Assembly: GCF_030553055.1 (NCBI RefSeq)
Contig: NZ_CP130713.1
Span: forward strand, 310,001-374,000
Length of the DNA stretch: 64,000 nt
Source: Streptomyces sp. XD-27
GTDB taxonomy: Bacteria; Actinomycetota; Actinomycetes; Streptomycetales; Streptomycetaceae
Direction of reading: 5' to 3'
The notes under the pieces were generated by a model. That model worked only from the letters and a program-made list of their open reading frames with translations, ran no database searches and had not been told where the DNA came from. Within the stretch, counting starts at the first letter, position 1; each line of letters begins with the position of its first letter. Shown here one piece after another: positions 17,425 to 26,543 of the stretch. The position numbers were made by a program, and so were the translations under genes.

Positions 17425-18782
17425 CCGCCCCCGGCTTCCCCCGCCGCGCCGGCTCCGCCGGCGCGCTCGCCGGACCCGAGCCCGAGTTGCTGCGGCGCCG
17501 CGCCGAGCAGGCGCTGCGCACCGCCCGGGACCGCACCCGCGCCCTCACCGGCTGCGTGGACGACCACGACCTGACCGCCCAGCACTCCCCCCTGATGTCA
17601 CCGCTCGTCTGGGATCTCGCCCACATCGGCAACCAGGAGGAGCAGTGGCTCCTGCGCGCCGTCGGCGGGCTCGACGCGCTGCGTCCCGAGATCGACTCGG
17701 TCTACGACGCGTTCGAGCACCCGCGCGCCGAGCGCCCCGCGCTGCCGCTGCTGCCGCCCGCCGAGGCGCGCCGCTACGTGGCCGACGTACGCGGGCGCGC
17801 CCTGGACGTGCTGGAGCGCAGCCCCCTGCGGGGCGCCCCGCTGGTCGACGCGGGCTTCGCCTTCGGCATGATCGCGCAGCACGAGCAGCAGCACGACGAG
17901 ACGATGCTCATCACCCATCAGCTCCGCCGCGGCCCGGCCGTGCTGACCGCGCCCGAACCGCCCTCGGACCCCGGTGCCGGCCTCCTGCCGACCGAAGTGC
18001 TCGTCCCCGCCGGGCCGTTCACCATGGGCACCTCCACCGAGCCGTGGGCCCTGGACAACGAGCGCCCCGCGCACCGCCGCCTGCTGCCCGCGTTCTTCAT
18101 CGACACCGTGCCGGTCGGCAACGGCGCGTACCTCCGGTTCATCGAGGACGGCGGCTACCGCGAGCCGCGCTGGTGGACCGAGGCGGGCTGGGACCACGTG
18201 CGGCGGCACGACCTGAGCGCCCCCCTGTTCTGGCGGCGCGAGGGCGGCCAGTGGCTACGCCGGCGGTTCGGGGTGACCGAGCCCGTACCGATGGGCGAAC
18301 CGGTCCTGCACGTCAGCTGGTACGAGGCCGACGCCTACGCCCGCTGGGCCGGGCGCCGGCTGCCGACCGAGGCGGAGTGGGAGAAGGCCGCCCGGTACGA
18401 CCCGGAAAGCGACCGGTCCCGCCGCTACCCCTGGGGCGACGCGGACCCGGCGCCCGAGCACGCCAACCTCGGCCAGCGGCACCTGCGGCCCGCGCCCGTC
18501 GGCAGCTATCCGGACGGCGCGTCACCGCTGGGTGTGCGGCAGCTGATCGGCGACGTGTGGGAGTGGACGGCGAGCGACTTCCTGCCGTATCCCGGGTTCG
18601 CGGCGTTCCCGTACCGGGAGTACTCGGAGGTGTTCTTCGGCGGCACGTACAAGGTGCTGCGCGGCGGCTCCTTCGGCGTCGACCCGGTCGCCTGCCGGGG
18701 CACCTTCCGCAACTGGGACCTGCCGATCCGGCGGCAGATCTTCTCGGGGTTCCGCACCGCACGCGACCCGGAGGACGCGTGA
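17421..18782 (+). CDS. egtB: Hercynine oxygenase (sulfoxide synthase) EgtB
   Basis: Non-haem iron enzyme joining hercynine and gamma-glutamylcysteine with O2 to a sulfoxide. 453 residues, with an N-terminal DinB-like four-helix domain carrying the iron-ligand histidines (PLVWDLAHIGNQEEQW and QHEQQHDET) and a C-terminal formylglycine-generating-enzyme-like domain (VPAGPFTMGTSTEPWALDNE, LPTEAEWEKAARYDP, VLRGGSFGVDP). Length and motif order are normal. It starts inside the egtA stop. Confidence 0.93.
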   Translation: MTAPGFPRRAGSAGALAGPEPELLRRRAEQALRTARDRTRALTGCVDDHDLTAQHSPLMSPLVWDLAHIGNQEEQWLLRAVGGLDALRPEIDSVYDAFEHPRAERPALPLLPPAEARRYVADVRGRALDVLERSPLRGAPLVDAGFAFGMIAQHEQQHDETMLITHQLRRGPAVLTAPEPPSDPGAGLLPTEVLVPAGPFTMGTSTEPWALDNERPAHRRLLPAFFIDTVPVGNGAYLRFIEDGGYREPRWWTEAGWDHVRRHDLSAPLFWRREGGQWLRRRFGVTEPVPMGEPVLHVSWYEADAYARWAGRRLPTEAEWEKAARYDPESDRSRRYPWGDADPAPEHANLGQRHLRPAPVGSYPDGASPLGVRQLIGDVWEWTASDFLPYPGFAAFPYREYSEVFFGGTYKVLRGGSFGVDPVACRGTFRNWDLPIRRQIFSGFRTARDPEDA

Positions 18783-18843
18783 TGGCCGCGCCGCCGGTAC
18801 CCGTCGCGGCAGGGCCGCGGACCACCGGGACGAGGTGGTCGTG

Positions 18844-19625
18844 ATGTGCCGCCACGTGGCCTATCTCGGCCCTTCCGTCCCGATCGGCGAGGTCCTCGTC
18901 CGGCCGCCGCACGCGCTGTACCGGCAGTCCTGGGCCCCCGCAGGCAGGCGCACGGCACCGTCAACGCCGACGGCTTCGGCGTCGGCTGGTACGCGCCGGG
19001 CGACCCCGTACCCGCCCGCTACCGGCGCGCCGGGCCGATCTGGGCCGACCGGTCCTTCGCCGATCTCGCACGCGTCGTGCGGACGGGCGCGCTGCTCGGC
19101 GCGGTGCGGGACGCCACCGCCGCCGATCCGGACGGGGAGGCCGCCGCCGCGCCGTTCGGCACGGGCGACTGGCTGTTCAGCCACAACGGGGCGGTGTGCG
19201 GCTGGCCGCACGCACCGGCCCGGCTCGCCGCCGGGCTGCCGCCCGGCGACCTGCTGACCCTGGAGGCGCGCTGCGACGCGGCGCTGGTGTGGGCGCTGGT
19301 GCTGCGCCGGCTGCGCGACGGCTACGAGGAGCCCGCGGCGCTCGCCGAGACGGTCCTGGCGCTCGCGGCGGCCGCGCCCGGTTCGCGCCTGAACCTGCTG
19401 CTCACCGACGGCGCGACGATCAGCGCGACCGCCTGGGGCGACACCCTCTGGTACCGCGCGGAGCCCGGCCCCGACTCCGGCCCCGACCCCGGTCGGGCAA
19501 GCGTCGTCGTCGCCTCGGAACCGTACGACGACGATCCGCTCTGGACGGAAGTTCCCGACAAGACCCTGCTCACCGCCAGCCGCACGGAAGTCCTTCTCAC
19601 CCCGCTCAAGGAGCCCTCAGCGTGA
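18844..19625 (+). CDS. egtC: Gamma-glutamyl hercynylcysteine S-oxide hydrolase EgtC, frameshifted as sequenced
   Basis: Class II glutamine-amidotransferase-like hydrolase that removes glutamate from the EgtB product. The protein starts MCRHVAYLGPSVPIGE, giving Cys2 as the N-terminal nucleophile. At 18935-18939 a run of five C should be six; after that the frame resumes as AHGTVNADGFGVGWYAPGD, with GDWLFSHNGAVCGW and the C-terminal DKTLLTASRTEVLLTPL. The repaired length is 260 residues. All catalytic landmarks are kept, so the break is likely a sequence error. It overlaps egtD by GTGA. Confidence 0.85.
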
Positions 19626-20599
19626 GCCCGTACCAGCTGTCCCGCACCCTTCCCCCCGACGCCACCGCCGCTGCCCTGCGCGCCGACGTCTCCCATGGGC
19701 TGACCAGCTCCCCCAAGCAGCTGCCGCCCAAGTGGTTCTACGACGCGCGCGGCAGCGAGCTGTTCGAGCGGATCACCGAGCTGCCCGAGTACTACCCGAC
19801 CCGCGCGGAACGGGAGATCCTGATCGAGCGGTCCGCCGAGATCGCGTCCCTCACCCAGGCCCGTACGCTGGTGGAGCTGGGCTCCGGCTCCTCGGCGAAG
19901 ACCCGCCATCTGATCAGCGCGCTGCTGCCGGAGCTGGCGGTGTACGTCCCGGTGGACGTCAGCGAAAGCGCCCTGGACCAGGCGGGTCACGCGCTGGTGG
20001 CCGAGCACCCCGGCCTGGCCGTGCACGCCCTGCTCGCCGACTTCCAGGCCGGTCTCGCCCTCCCCGAGACCGTCCCCGAGCCGCCCGGCCCCCGGCTGGT
20101 GGCCTTCCTCGGCGGGACGATCGGCAACCTGCTGCCCGCCGAACGGGCCGGTTTCTACGCCTCCGTGGCCGAACTCCTCTCCCCGGGCGACGCGCTGCTG
20201 CTCGGCACCGACCTGGTCAAGGACGAGGCCACGCTGGTGGCGGCGTACGACGACGCGCAGGGCGTCACGGCGGCGTTCAACAAGAACGTGCTGTCGGTGC
20301 TGAACCGGGAGCTGGAGGCCGACTTCGACCCCGCCGACTTCGACCATGTCGCGCTGTGGGACAGCGAACACGAGTGGATCGAGATGCGGCTGCGGGCGCG
20401 CACCGAGCTCACCGTGAAGGTCCCGGCGCTGGATCTGGCGGTGCACTTCGCCGCCGGGGAGGAACTGCGCACCGAGGTGTCCGCGAAGTTCCGCTGGGAA
20501 CGCGTGCGGGCCGAACTCGCCGCCGCCGAGCTGGATCTGCGGCAGTGGTGGACCGACGGCGCGGGCCGCTTCGCGCTGTCACTGGCGGTCCGGATGTGA
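19622..20599 (+). CDS. egtD: L-histidine N(alpha)-methyltransferase EgtD
   Basis: SAM-dependent enzyme that trimethylates histidine to hercynine, the first ergothioneine intermediate. 325 residues from GTG 19622. It has PKWFYDARGSELFERITELPEYY at the N-terminus, LVELGSGSSAKTRHLI (SAM motif I), FLGGTIGNLLP, and the histidine-binding C-terminal region around EHEWIEMRLRA. No egtE lies in the cluster; many Streptomyces encode that lyase elsewhere. The 3' end overlaps the convergent lacI gene by 21 bp. Confidence 0.93.
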   Translation: MSPYQLSRTLPPDATAAALRADVSHGLTSSPKQLPPKWFYDARGSELFERITELPEYYPTRAEREILIERSAEIASLTQARTLVELGSGSSAKTRHLISALLPELAVYVPVDVSESALDQAGHALVAEHPGLAVHALLADFQAGLALPETVPEPPGPRLVAFLGGTIGNLLPAERAGFYASVAELLSPGDALLLGTDLVKDEATLVAAYDDAQGVTAAFNKNVLSVLNRELEADFDPADFDHVALWDSEHEWIEMRLRARTELTVKVPALDLAVHFAAGEELRTEVSAKFRWERVRAELAAAELDLRQWWTDGAGRFALSLAVRM

Positions 20600-21733
20600 A
20601 CCGGGCGGCCCGGCGGTGCTGCCCCGGGGGACCAGCCGCGGCAGGTCGTCCTGGATCCGCACCGCCGGGCCGCCGTCCAGCAGCGCGATGAGCAGTTCGG
20701 CGGCGCGCCGGCCGAAGGCCGCGGTGTCGCGGACCAGCGCGGTGAGGGAGGGGTGGGTGCTGCGGCACAGCACCGAGTCGTCCCAGGCCACGATGGACAG
20801 GTCGGCCGGGACCGCCAGGCCCCGTTCGGCGGCGGCGGCCAGCCCGGCGACCGCCATCACGTCGTTGTCGTAGACGATGGCGGTGGGCGGCCGGTTCTCG
20901 GCCAGCACCCGGCGGGTCGCCTCGGCGCCCTGGGCGTCGGAGTAGTCGGTGGGCACCGAGCGCACGTCGGCGAGCCCGCGGCGGGCGGCCTCGGCGCGCA
21001 GGGAGTCCATCCGGCGGCGGGTGTGGGTGAGTTCGGGCAGCCCCGCGATGTGCACGATGCGGCGGTGGCCGAGGGCGTGCAGATGGCCGACGATGGACGC
21101 CATCGCACCGGCGTCGTCCGCCCAGAGGTTGGAGATGGCGGGGCGCCCCGGGGCCGCGCCTGCAGTGGAACTCGGGCCCTGGTCCGGGCTCGGGTCCTGG
21201 TCCGGGCTCGGGTCTTGTTCCGGGGTCAAGCCCTGGTCGGGACCGGGCTCCTCGTTCAGCGAGCCGATCACCACCGCGGGGAGACCGAGTTCGTCGAGCA
21301 GGTCCGGCCGCGGGTCGTCGCGGCGCGGATCGACGACGAGGAGCCCGTCGACCCGGTGCTCCGCCCACCACCGGCGGTAGACCGCGGCCTCGGCGTCCAT
21401 GTCCTCCACCACCTGGAGGAGCAGTCCCAGCCGCCGGTGCGAAAGCGCTTCCTGAATGCCGGAGACGAGGTGCAGGAAGAACGACTCGACGCCCAGGGTG
21501 CGCGCGGGACGGGCCAGCACCAGGCCCACGGTGGCGGAGCCCTCGCCGGACAGCGCCCGCGCCGCCGTGCTCGGCTGCCAGCCGAGCTGCTCGGCGACCC
21601 TGCGCACCCGGGCGCGGGTGGCCGGCGAGACTCCGGGTCGGCCGTTCAGCGCGAAGGACACCGCGCTCTCCGACACCCCGGCGCGGCGCGCGATGTCCTT
21701 CATGGTCGGGCGTCGGGCCGGGGTCCGGCGCAT
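20579..21733 (-). CDS. LacI-family transcriptional regulator of the N-glycan locus
   Basis: Repressor of 384 residues with a LacI helix-turn-helix (MKDIARRAGVSESAVSFALN) and hinge helix (STAARALSGEGSATVGLVL), followed by a periplasmic-binding-protein-like effector domain. Residues ~161-198 are an unusual Pro/Asp/Gln-rich repeat (PGPDQGLTPEQDPSPDQD) inserted between strands of the effector domain. The ATG at 21733 is used; an internal ATG at 21703 would begin directly at MKDIA. It is divergent from the sugar ABC operon, with two operator-like sites between, so it probably controls that operon and itself. Confidence 0.88.
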   Translation of the reverse strand: MRRTPARRPTMKDIARRAGVSESAVSFALNGRPGVSPATRARVRRVAEQLGWQPSTAARALSGEGSATVGLVLARPARTLGVESFFLHLVSGIQEALSHRRLGLLLQVVEDMDAEAAVYRRWWAEHRVDGLLVVDPRRDDPRPDLLDELGLPAVVIGSLNEEPGPDQGLTPEQDPSPDQDPSPDQGPSSTAGAAPGRPAISNLWADDAGAMASIVGHLHALGHRRIVHIAGLPELTHTRRRMDSLRAEAARRGLADVRSVPTDYSDAQGAEATRRVLAENRPPTAIVYDNDVMAVAGLAAAAERGLAVPADLSIVAWDDSVLCRSTHPSLTALVRDTAAFGRRAAELLIALLDGGPAVRIQDDLPRLVPRGSTAGPPGSHPDRQ

Positions 21734-21758
21734 GGTTCCTCCCGGAGTGGTGCGTGCG

Positions 21759-21772
21759 CTAAAGCGCTTGAG
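21759..21772. promoter_or_regulatory. LacI-family operator, site 1
   Basis: CTAAAGCGCTTGAG is a 14-bp near-palindrome centred on a CG step, the usual form of LacI-family operators. It lies between lacI and the divergent sugar transporter operon. Confidence 0.6.
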
Positions 21773-21782
21773 CGTCAACAGA

Positions 21783-21796
21783 CTAAAGCGCATGAG
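21783..21796. promoter_or_regulatory. LacI-family operator, site 2
   Basis: CTAAAGCGCATGAG repeats site 1 with two mismatches, 24 bp centre to centre, i.e. on the same DNA face about two turns apart. Such pairs fit cooperative repressor binding. Confidence 0.5.
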
Positions 21797-21883
21797 TGTG
21801 TTGGCGGAACCCTTGACGCAACACGCCGTAAAGGTGCAGCTTTTTGAGCGGCCCCGCTGGACCGATCGAAGGAGCTCGCAGCC

Positions 21884-23179
21884 ATGCGCATGTCCTGGAG
21901 ATCCGTTGCCGCCGCCCTTCCCCTTGTCCTCTCGGCCGTCACGCTCACCGCGTGCGGCGGATCCGGCGACGGCGGCGGCAGCAGCGCGGACGGGAAGATC
22001 GAAGGCGACATCACCTTCCAGACCTGGAATCTGCGGGCGAACTTCAAGGACTACTTCAACGGCCTCATCGAGGAATTCGAGACGAAGTACCCGGACGTCC
22101 ACGTCACATGGCGGGACCAGCCCGGCGAGAACTACGCGGAGAAGCTCAGCGCCGACGCCGGTGCGGGCGCCCTGCCCGATGTCGTCAATGTCTCGCCCGA
22201 CCTGTCGTATCCCCTGGCCAAGGCCGGGCTGCTGATGAATCTGGACAAGGAGCGGGCCAGTAACAGGTTCAAAGGGGAGTACACCCCGGAGGCGTGGCAG
22301 GGCACCGCGTTGCCCGGCCTGGACGGCAGTTACGCCTTCCCCTGGTATCTGAACACCGGGCCGCTGTTCTACAACAAGGCGCTGTTCAGGAAGGCCGGCC
22401 TCGACCCGGAGAAGCCGCCGCGGACGTTCGACGAGCTGTTCGCCGCCGCCAACGAGATGGCCGAGGCGTCCGACGGGAAGATCGCCACCCTGGCGGGCAC
22501 GCCGGCCGTCGAGGACTTCGGCCGCTACGGCGTACGGCTGGTCAACGACGACGCGACGGAGTTCACGTACAACGAGCCCAAGGGCGTCGAGCTGCTGACC
22601 CGGTACAAGGAGCTGTACGACAACGGCGGTCTGGACTCCCAGGTGCTGACGATGACTCCGGAGAAGGCCGGGCAGAAGTTCCTGTCCCAGAAGGTCGCGA
22701 TGAATCCGGGCAGCGCCCACGACCTGGAGACCTTCAAACGGGACGCGCCGAGCCTGTACCGGAATCTCGGTATCACGGACACGCCGACCGACAACGGAAA
22801 GCCGAACATGTACGTGATGGGCCTGGCGGTCAACGAACGGAGCGGCCATAAGGCGGCGGCCGTCGCGTTCGCGCACTTCGTCACCGATCAGCGGAACCAG
22901 GAGTCCTTCGCGCACGAGGTGGCGATCTTTCCGAGCACCAAGGGATCTCTGGAGAAGCCGTACTGGTCGAAGGACGACGGCACCGACGAGGGCCGGGTCC
23001 GGGTGGCGGCCGCGAGAATGCTGAAAGGCGCGGTGAATTACACGCCCGTGGTGATGAGCGACGAGATGAAGACGATCCTGCAGAACGAGGTGGCCAAGGC
23101 GCTCCAGGGCAAGAAGTCGCCACAGGACGCCCTTGACGACGCCGTGGAGCAGAGCAACAAGCTGCTGCGGCAGAGCTGA
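21884..23179 (+). CDS. Sugar ABC transporter substrate-binding lipoprotein (CUT1)
   Basis: Extracellular solute-binding protein family 1, 431 residues. The signal peptide ends in a lipobox (SAVTLTACGG), so it is anchored to the outer face of the membrane. It has ITFQTWNLRANFKDYFNGLI and VNVSPDLSYPLAKAGLL at the start of the two lobes and FPWYLNTGPLFYNKALFRKAG, typical of CUT1 oligosaccharide binders. The stop overlaps the next gene (TGATG). Neighbouring GH85, GH38 and GH5 genes suggest that it binds mannose-rich glycans released by the endoglycosidase. Confidence 0.88.
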   Translation: MRMSWRSVAAALPLVLSAVTLTACGGSGDGGGSSADGKIEGDITFQTWNLRANFKDYFNGLIEEFETKYPDVHVTWRDQPGENYAEKLSADAGAGALPDVVNVSPDLSYPLAKAGLLMNLDKERASNRFKGEYTPEAWQGTALPGLDGSYAFPWYLNTGPLFYNKALFRKAGLDPEKPPRTFDELFAAANEMAEASDGKIATLAGTPAVEDFGRYGVRLVNDDATEFTYNEPKGVELLTRYKELYDNGGLDSQVLTMTPEKAGQKFLSQKVAMNPGSAHDLETFKRDAPSLYRNLGITDTPTDNGKPNMYVMGLAVNERSGHKAAAVAFAHFVTDQRNQESFAHEVAIFPSTKGSLEKPYWSKDDGTDEGRVRVAAARMLKGAVNYTPVVMSDEMKTILQNEVAKALQGKKSPQDALDDAVEQSNKLLRQS

Positions 23180-24120
23180 TGCGGCGCCGCCCCGCCGCGC
23201 CGGTGGACAGCGGTCCCGCCACACCCGTGCGCGGCCGCCCCGCCGCGCCGGTGCGCACCCACCGGGCGGCCAGCCCCTGGCTGTTCCTGCTGCCTGGGCT
23301 GGCGGTCGTCACCGCCTTCACGCTCTGTCCGTTCCTCACCACCGTCTACCAGGCGTTCACCGACGCCCGGACGCTGTCGGAAGGCCGGTGGGTGGGTCTG
23401 GAGAACTTCCGGACCATGCTGGACGACGAGCAGTTCTGGGTGGGGCTGCGCAACAGTCTGCTGTACGTCGCGCTGGTGGTGCCGTTCACCGTGGTCCTGC
23501 CGCTGCTGCTGGCGCTGCTGGTGCGGCGGCAGATCCCGGGCGTGTCGTTCTTCCGGTCCGCCTTCTACACCCCGGTGGTGGCCTCCGTCGTCGTGGTCGC
23601 GCTGATCTGGGAGTGGGTGCTGGACGACCGGGGCCTGGTCAACGCGCTCCTGGAGTTCTTCGGGGCCGGGCCGGTGAACTTCCTCGGCGACCAGTGGCTG
23701 CTGCTGTTCAGCGCCATGGCGCTGACGGTGTGGAAGGGGCTCGGCTACTACATGGTCATCTATCTCGCGGCGCTGGCGAACGTGCCGCGCGAGCTGCACG
23801 AGGCCGCCGCCGTCGACGGGGCGGGGGCGGTCCGCCGGTTCGTCCATGTCACCGTGCCCGCGGTCCGGTCGACGATGGTGCTGGTCGGGGCGCTGTCCTC
23901 GGTCGCCGCGTGCAAGGTCTTCGCCGAGGTGTATCTGCTGGCCGGGCCCAGCGGCGGCCCCGCGGGGCAGGACACCACGCTGGTCATGCTGGTCCAGCGG
24001 GTGGGGACCGGTCTCAACGGCCGGGTCGGCTACGCGTCGGCCATCTCGCTGGTCGTCTTCGCCCTCACCCTGCTGCTGATGCTGGTGGTGCTGCGCGCGG
24101 ACCGGAAGGAGGAGCGGTGA
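23179..24120 (+). CDS. Sugar ABC transporter permease (MalF type)
   Basis: CUT1 permease of 313 residues with about six membrane spans. It has a Pro/Arg-rich cytoplasmic N-terminus (~1-30), SPWLFLLPGLAVVTAF as first span, and the EAA loop ELHEAAAVDGAGAVRRFVHVTVP that docks the ATPase. No ATP-binding gene is in the cluster, as usual in Streptomyces where a shared MsmK-type ATPase energises CUT1 systems. Confidence 0.88.
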   Translation: MRRRPAAPVDSGPATPVRGRPAAPVRTHRAASPWLFLLPGLAVVTAFTLCPFLTTVYQAFTDARTLSEGRWVGLENFRTMLDDEQFWVGLRNSLLYVALVVPFTVVLPLLLALLVRRQIPGVSFFRSAFYTPVVASVVVVALIWEWVLDDRGLVNALLEFFGAGPVNFLGDQWLLLFSAMALTVWKGLGYYMVIYLAALANVPRELHEAAAVDGAGAVRRFVHVTVPAVRSTMVLVGALSSVAACKVFAEVYLLAGPSGGPAGQDTTLVMLVQRVGTGLNGRVGYASAISLVVFALTLLLMLVVLRADRKEER

Positions 24121-24947
24121 CACGCCCGACCCGCTGGGGGACCGCCATCCGCTATCTGCTGCTGCTCGCGGTCCTGGCGCTGACCGTCGGCCCGTTTCTG
24201 TGGCAGCTGTCCACCTCGCTCAAGGGCGGCACGGAGGACATCTACACCTCGCCGCCGCGCCTCCTGCCCGAGGACCCCACCCTGGCCAACTACTCCGGCG
24301 TCGCGGACATCGTCCCGGTGTGGGACTACGCGCTGAACTCGCTGAAGGTCGCGGTCACCAACGTCGTCACCAACTGCGTCGGCGCGTCCCTGGCCGGGTA
24401 CGCCCTCGCCCGGCTGCGGTTCCGCGGCCGCAGAGCCGCCACGCTGGCGTTCGTCGCGGCGCTGCTGGTACCGCTGGAGTCCATCGTCATCGCGCAGTTC
24501 ACCACCATGCGGGAGCTGGAGCTCAACAACACGCTCATCGCCGTGGTGCTGCCGGGCGCGGTCAGCGCGCTGAACGTGCTGTTGATGCGGAACGCGTTCG
24601 CCGCCGTGCCGTACGAGACCGAGGAGGCCGCGGTCATCGACGGCGCGAACGTCTGGCAGCGGTTCACCCGGATCGCGCTGCCGTCCGTCAGGGGCACGCT
24701 CGCGGTGGTCGCGATCTTTGCCTTCATGGGGGCGTGGGACGACTTCCTGTGGCCGCTGATCGTGCTCTCCGACTCCGACAAGTTCACTCTGACCGTGGGC
24801 CTCACCTATCTGCACGGCACCTTCGCGGGCGACCCCCGGCTGGTCGCGGCGGGCACGATCATCGCCGTCGCCCCGCTGCTCGTGCTGTTCCTCTGCCTCC
24901 AGCGGTACTTCTTCCGCGGCGTCGTGGAGGGCGCCGTCAAGGGCTGA
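24117..24947 (+). CDS. Sugar ABC transporter permease (MalG type)
   Basis: Second CUT1 permease, 276 residues from GTG 24117, which overlaps the previous stop (GTGA). The EAA loop reads YETEEAAVIDGANVWQRF and the end is QRYFFRGVVEGAVKG, the conserved MalG-type C-terminus. It forms the heterodimeric channel with the preceding permease. Confidence 0.88.
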   Translation: MTRPTRWGTAIRYLLLLAVLALTVGPFLWQLSTSLKGGTEDIYTSPPRLLPEDPTLANYSGVADIVPVWDYALNSLKVAVTNVVTNCVGASLAGYALARLRFRGRRAATLAFVAALLVPLESIVIAQFTTMRELELNNTLIAVVLPGAVSALNVLLMRNAFAAVPYETEEAAVIDGANVWQRFTRIALPSVRGTLAVVAIFAFMGAWDDFLWPLIVLSDSDKFTLTVGLTYLHGTFAGDPRLVAAGTIIAVAPLLVLFLCLQRYFFRGVVEGAVKG

Positions 24948-25004
24948 CCCTGCCGAAAGGGCTGACCGTGCCGACCGTCAGGCCGAGAAGGAAAGGACCT
25001 TACG

Positions 25005-26227
25005 TTGCGTTTCGGCGTCAACTACACCCCCACCCGGGGCTGGTTCCACCACTGGCTGGACTTCGACCTCGACGCGGTCCGCGCCGACCTGGACTCCGTC
25101 GCCGCGCTCGGCCTGGACCACGTCCGGGTCTTCCCGCTGTGGCCGCTCTTCCAACCGAACCGGACGCTGATCCGGCCGCGTGCCGTCGACCAGCTCGGCC
25201 GACTGGTCGACGCGGCCGCCGAACGCGGGCTGGACGTCGGCGTCGACGGCCTCCAGGGCCACCTGTCGAGCTTCGACTTCGTACCGTCGTGGACCACCAC
25301 CTGGCACCGCCGCAACCTCTTCACCGACCCGGAGGTGGTCGAGGCCCAGGCCGACTACCTGCGCACGCTCGCGGCGGCGCTGGCCGACCGGCCGAACTTC
25401 CTCGGCATGACCGTCGGCAACGAGTTCAACCAGTTCTCCGGCGCCCCGCACCCCGACCCCGACCCGGTCACGCCGGACCAGGCCGGGGCGTGGCTGCGGC
25501 GGATGCTGGACGCGTGCGAGCGGGGCGCGCCCGGTCGGCGGCATGTGCACGCCTCGTACGACGTCGCCTGGTACCGGGACGGCCACCCCTTCACCCCGGC
25601 GCACTCGGCGGGCATCGGAGCGGTCACCGCCGTGCACTCCTGGGTCTTCAACGGCACCGCCCAGCGGCACGGCGCGGACGGCGCCGCCACCGAGCTGCAC
25701 GCCGCGTACCTGATCGAGCTGTCGAAGGCGTGGGCGGACGATCCGCACCGGTCCGTCTGGCTCCAGGAGGTCGGCGCCCCCGCCCCGCACATCCCGCCCG
25801 ACCGAGCGGCGCGTTTCACGGAGGCGACCGTGCGGCACGCGCTGGACTGCCCGGACGTGTGGGGAGTGACGTGGTGGTGCTCGCATGACGTCGACCGTGC
25901 ACTGGCCGACTTCCCCGAGCTGGAGTACGGCCTGGGCCTGCTCACCAACGACCGGCGCGTCAAGCCCGCCGGGAGGCCATCGCGGCGGTCGTCCGCGCGT
26001 ACCGGGACCGCCCGCCGCGGCCGGAGCCGCGCACGACGGCGTTGGTGCTGGAGCCGGGGGCGGGGCGGGCGGTGTGCGCGCCGGGCGGCGCGTACTTCGA
26101 GGCGTGGATGCGGCTGGCGGGGGCCGGGGGGCGGCCGGCCTGCGTCTTGGCCGAGCGCATCGGCGACGCCGCGTATCTGGCCGCGCGCGGCGTTACGGAG
26201 CTGGTCACCCCGGACGGCGTCGGCTAG
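25005..26227 (+). CDS. GH5_18-type beta-mannosidase for the N-glycan core, frameshifted as sequenced
   Basis: Cytoplasmic glycoside hydrolase of family 5 (no signal peptide), ~407 residues once repaired. It starts at TTG 25005 with AAAGGA upstream: MRFGVNYTPTRGWFHHW, very like the subfamily 18 enzymes that split Man-beta-1,4-GlcNAc in bifidobacteria. The acid/base glutamate lies in TVGNEFNQF and the nucleophile in SVWLQEVGAP. A base is missing at 25971-25973 (AGREAIAAV region); the frame then continues to TAG at 26227. Without the repair the frame runs falsely into the next gene. Family assignment is firm; the exact substrate is inferred from GH85 and GH38 neighbours. Confidence 0.75.
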
Positions 26228-26258
26228 CCGCATGCGCAGCCGCCCACGGCGGGCCCCT

Positions 26259-26482
26259 CCCCCACCCCGCCCCTTCCCGATACCGGGGCTCCGCCCCGGA
26301 CCCCGGGTCCGAGGAGGCCGAGGCCCCGACCCCCTCGGAAGCGCGCTGGGGTCCCCACGCCCGCAGGGGCCTCCCAAGCGCCGGACGGCCGACACTGATG
26401 CGGGGCGCTCCGCCAAGGGCCGCCTGGAGGGCGCTGGGGGCCCGGGGGCTTGCCCCGGTTACGGGAAGGGGCGGGGTGGGGG
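26259..26482. repeat. Long inverted repeat in the GH5-GH85 gap
   Basis: Perfect 21-bp arms at 26259-26279 and 26462-26482 (the right one containing GGGAAGGGGCGGGGTGG) enclose ~180 bp of GC-rich sequence, with a further 8-bp match inside. The whole gap 26228-26543 has no gene. Repeats of this composition are common between Streptomyces genes and may act as a terminator or mRNA stabiliser. Confidence 0.6.
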
Positions 26483-26543
26483 TGAGAGCACCGCGCGCGG
26501 CCGTCCCACCCGCACTCGCCAACCCCGAGCAGAGGAGCACCCC

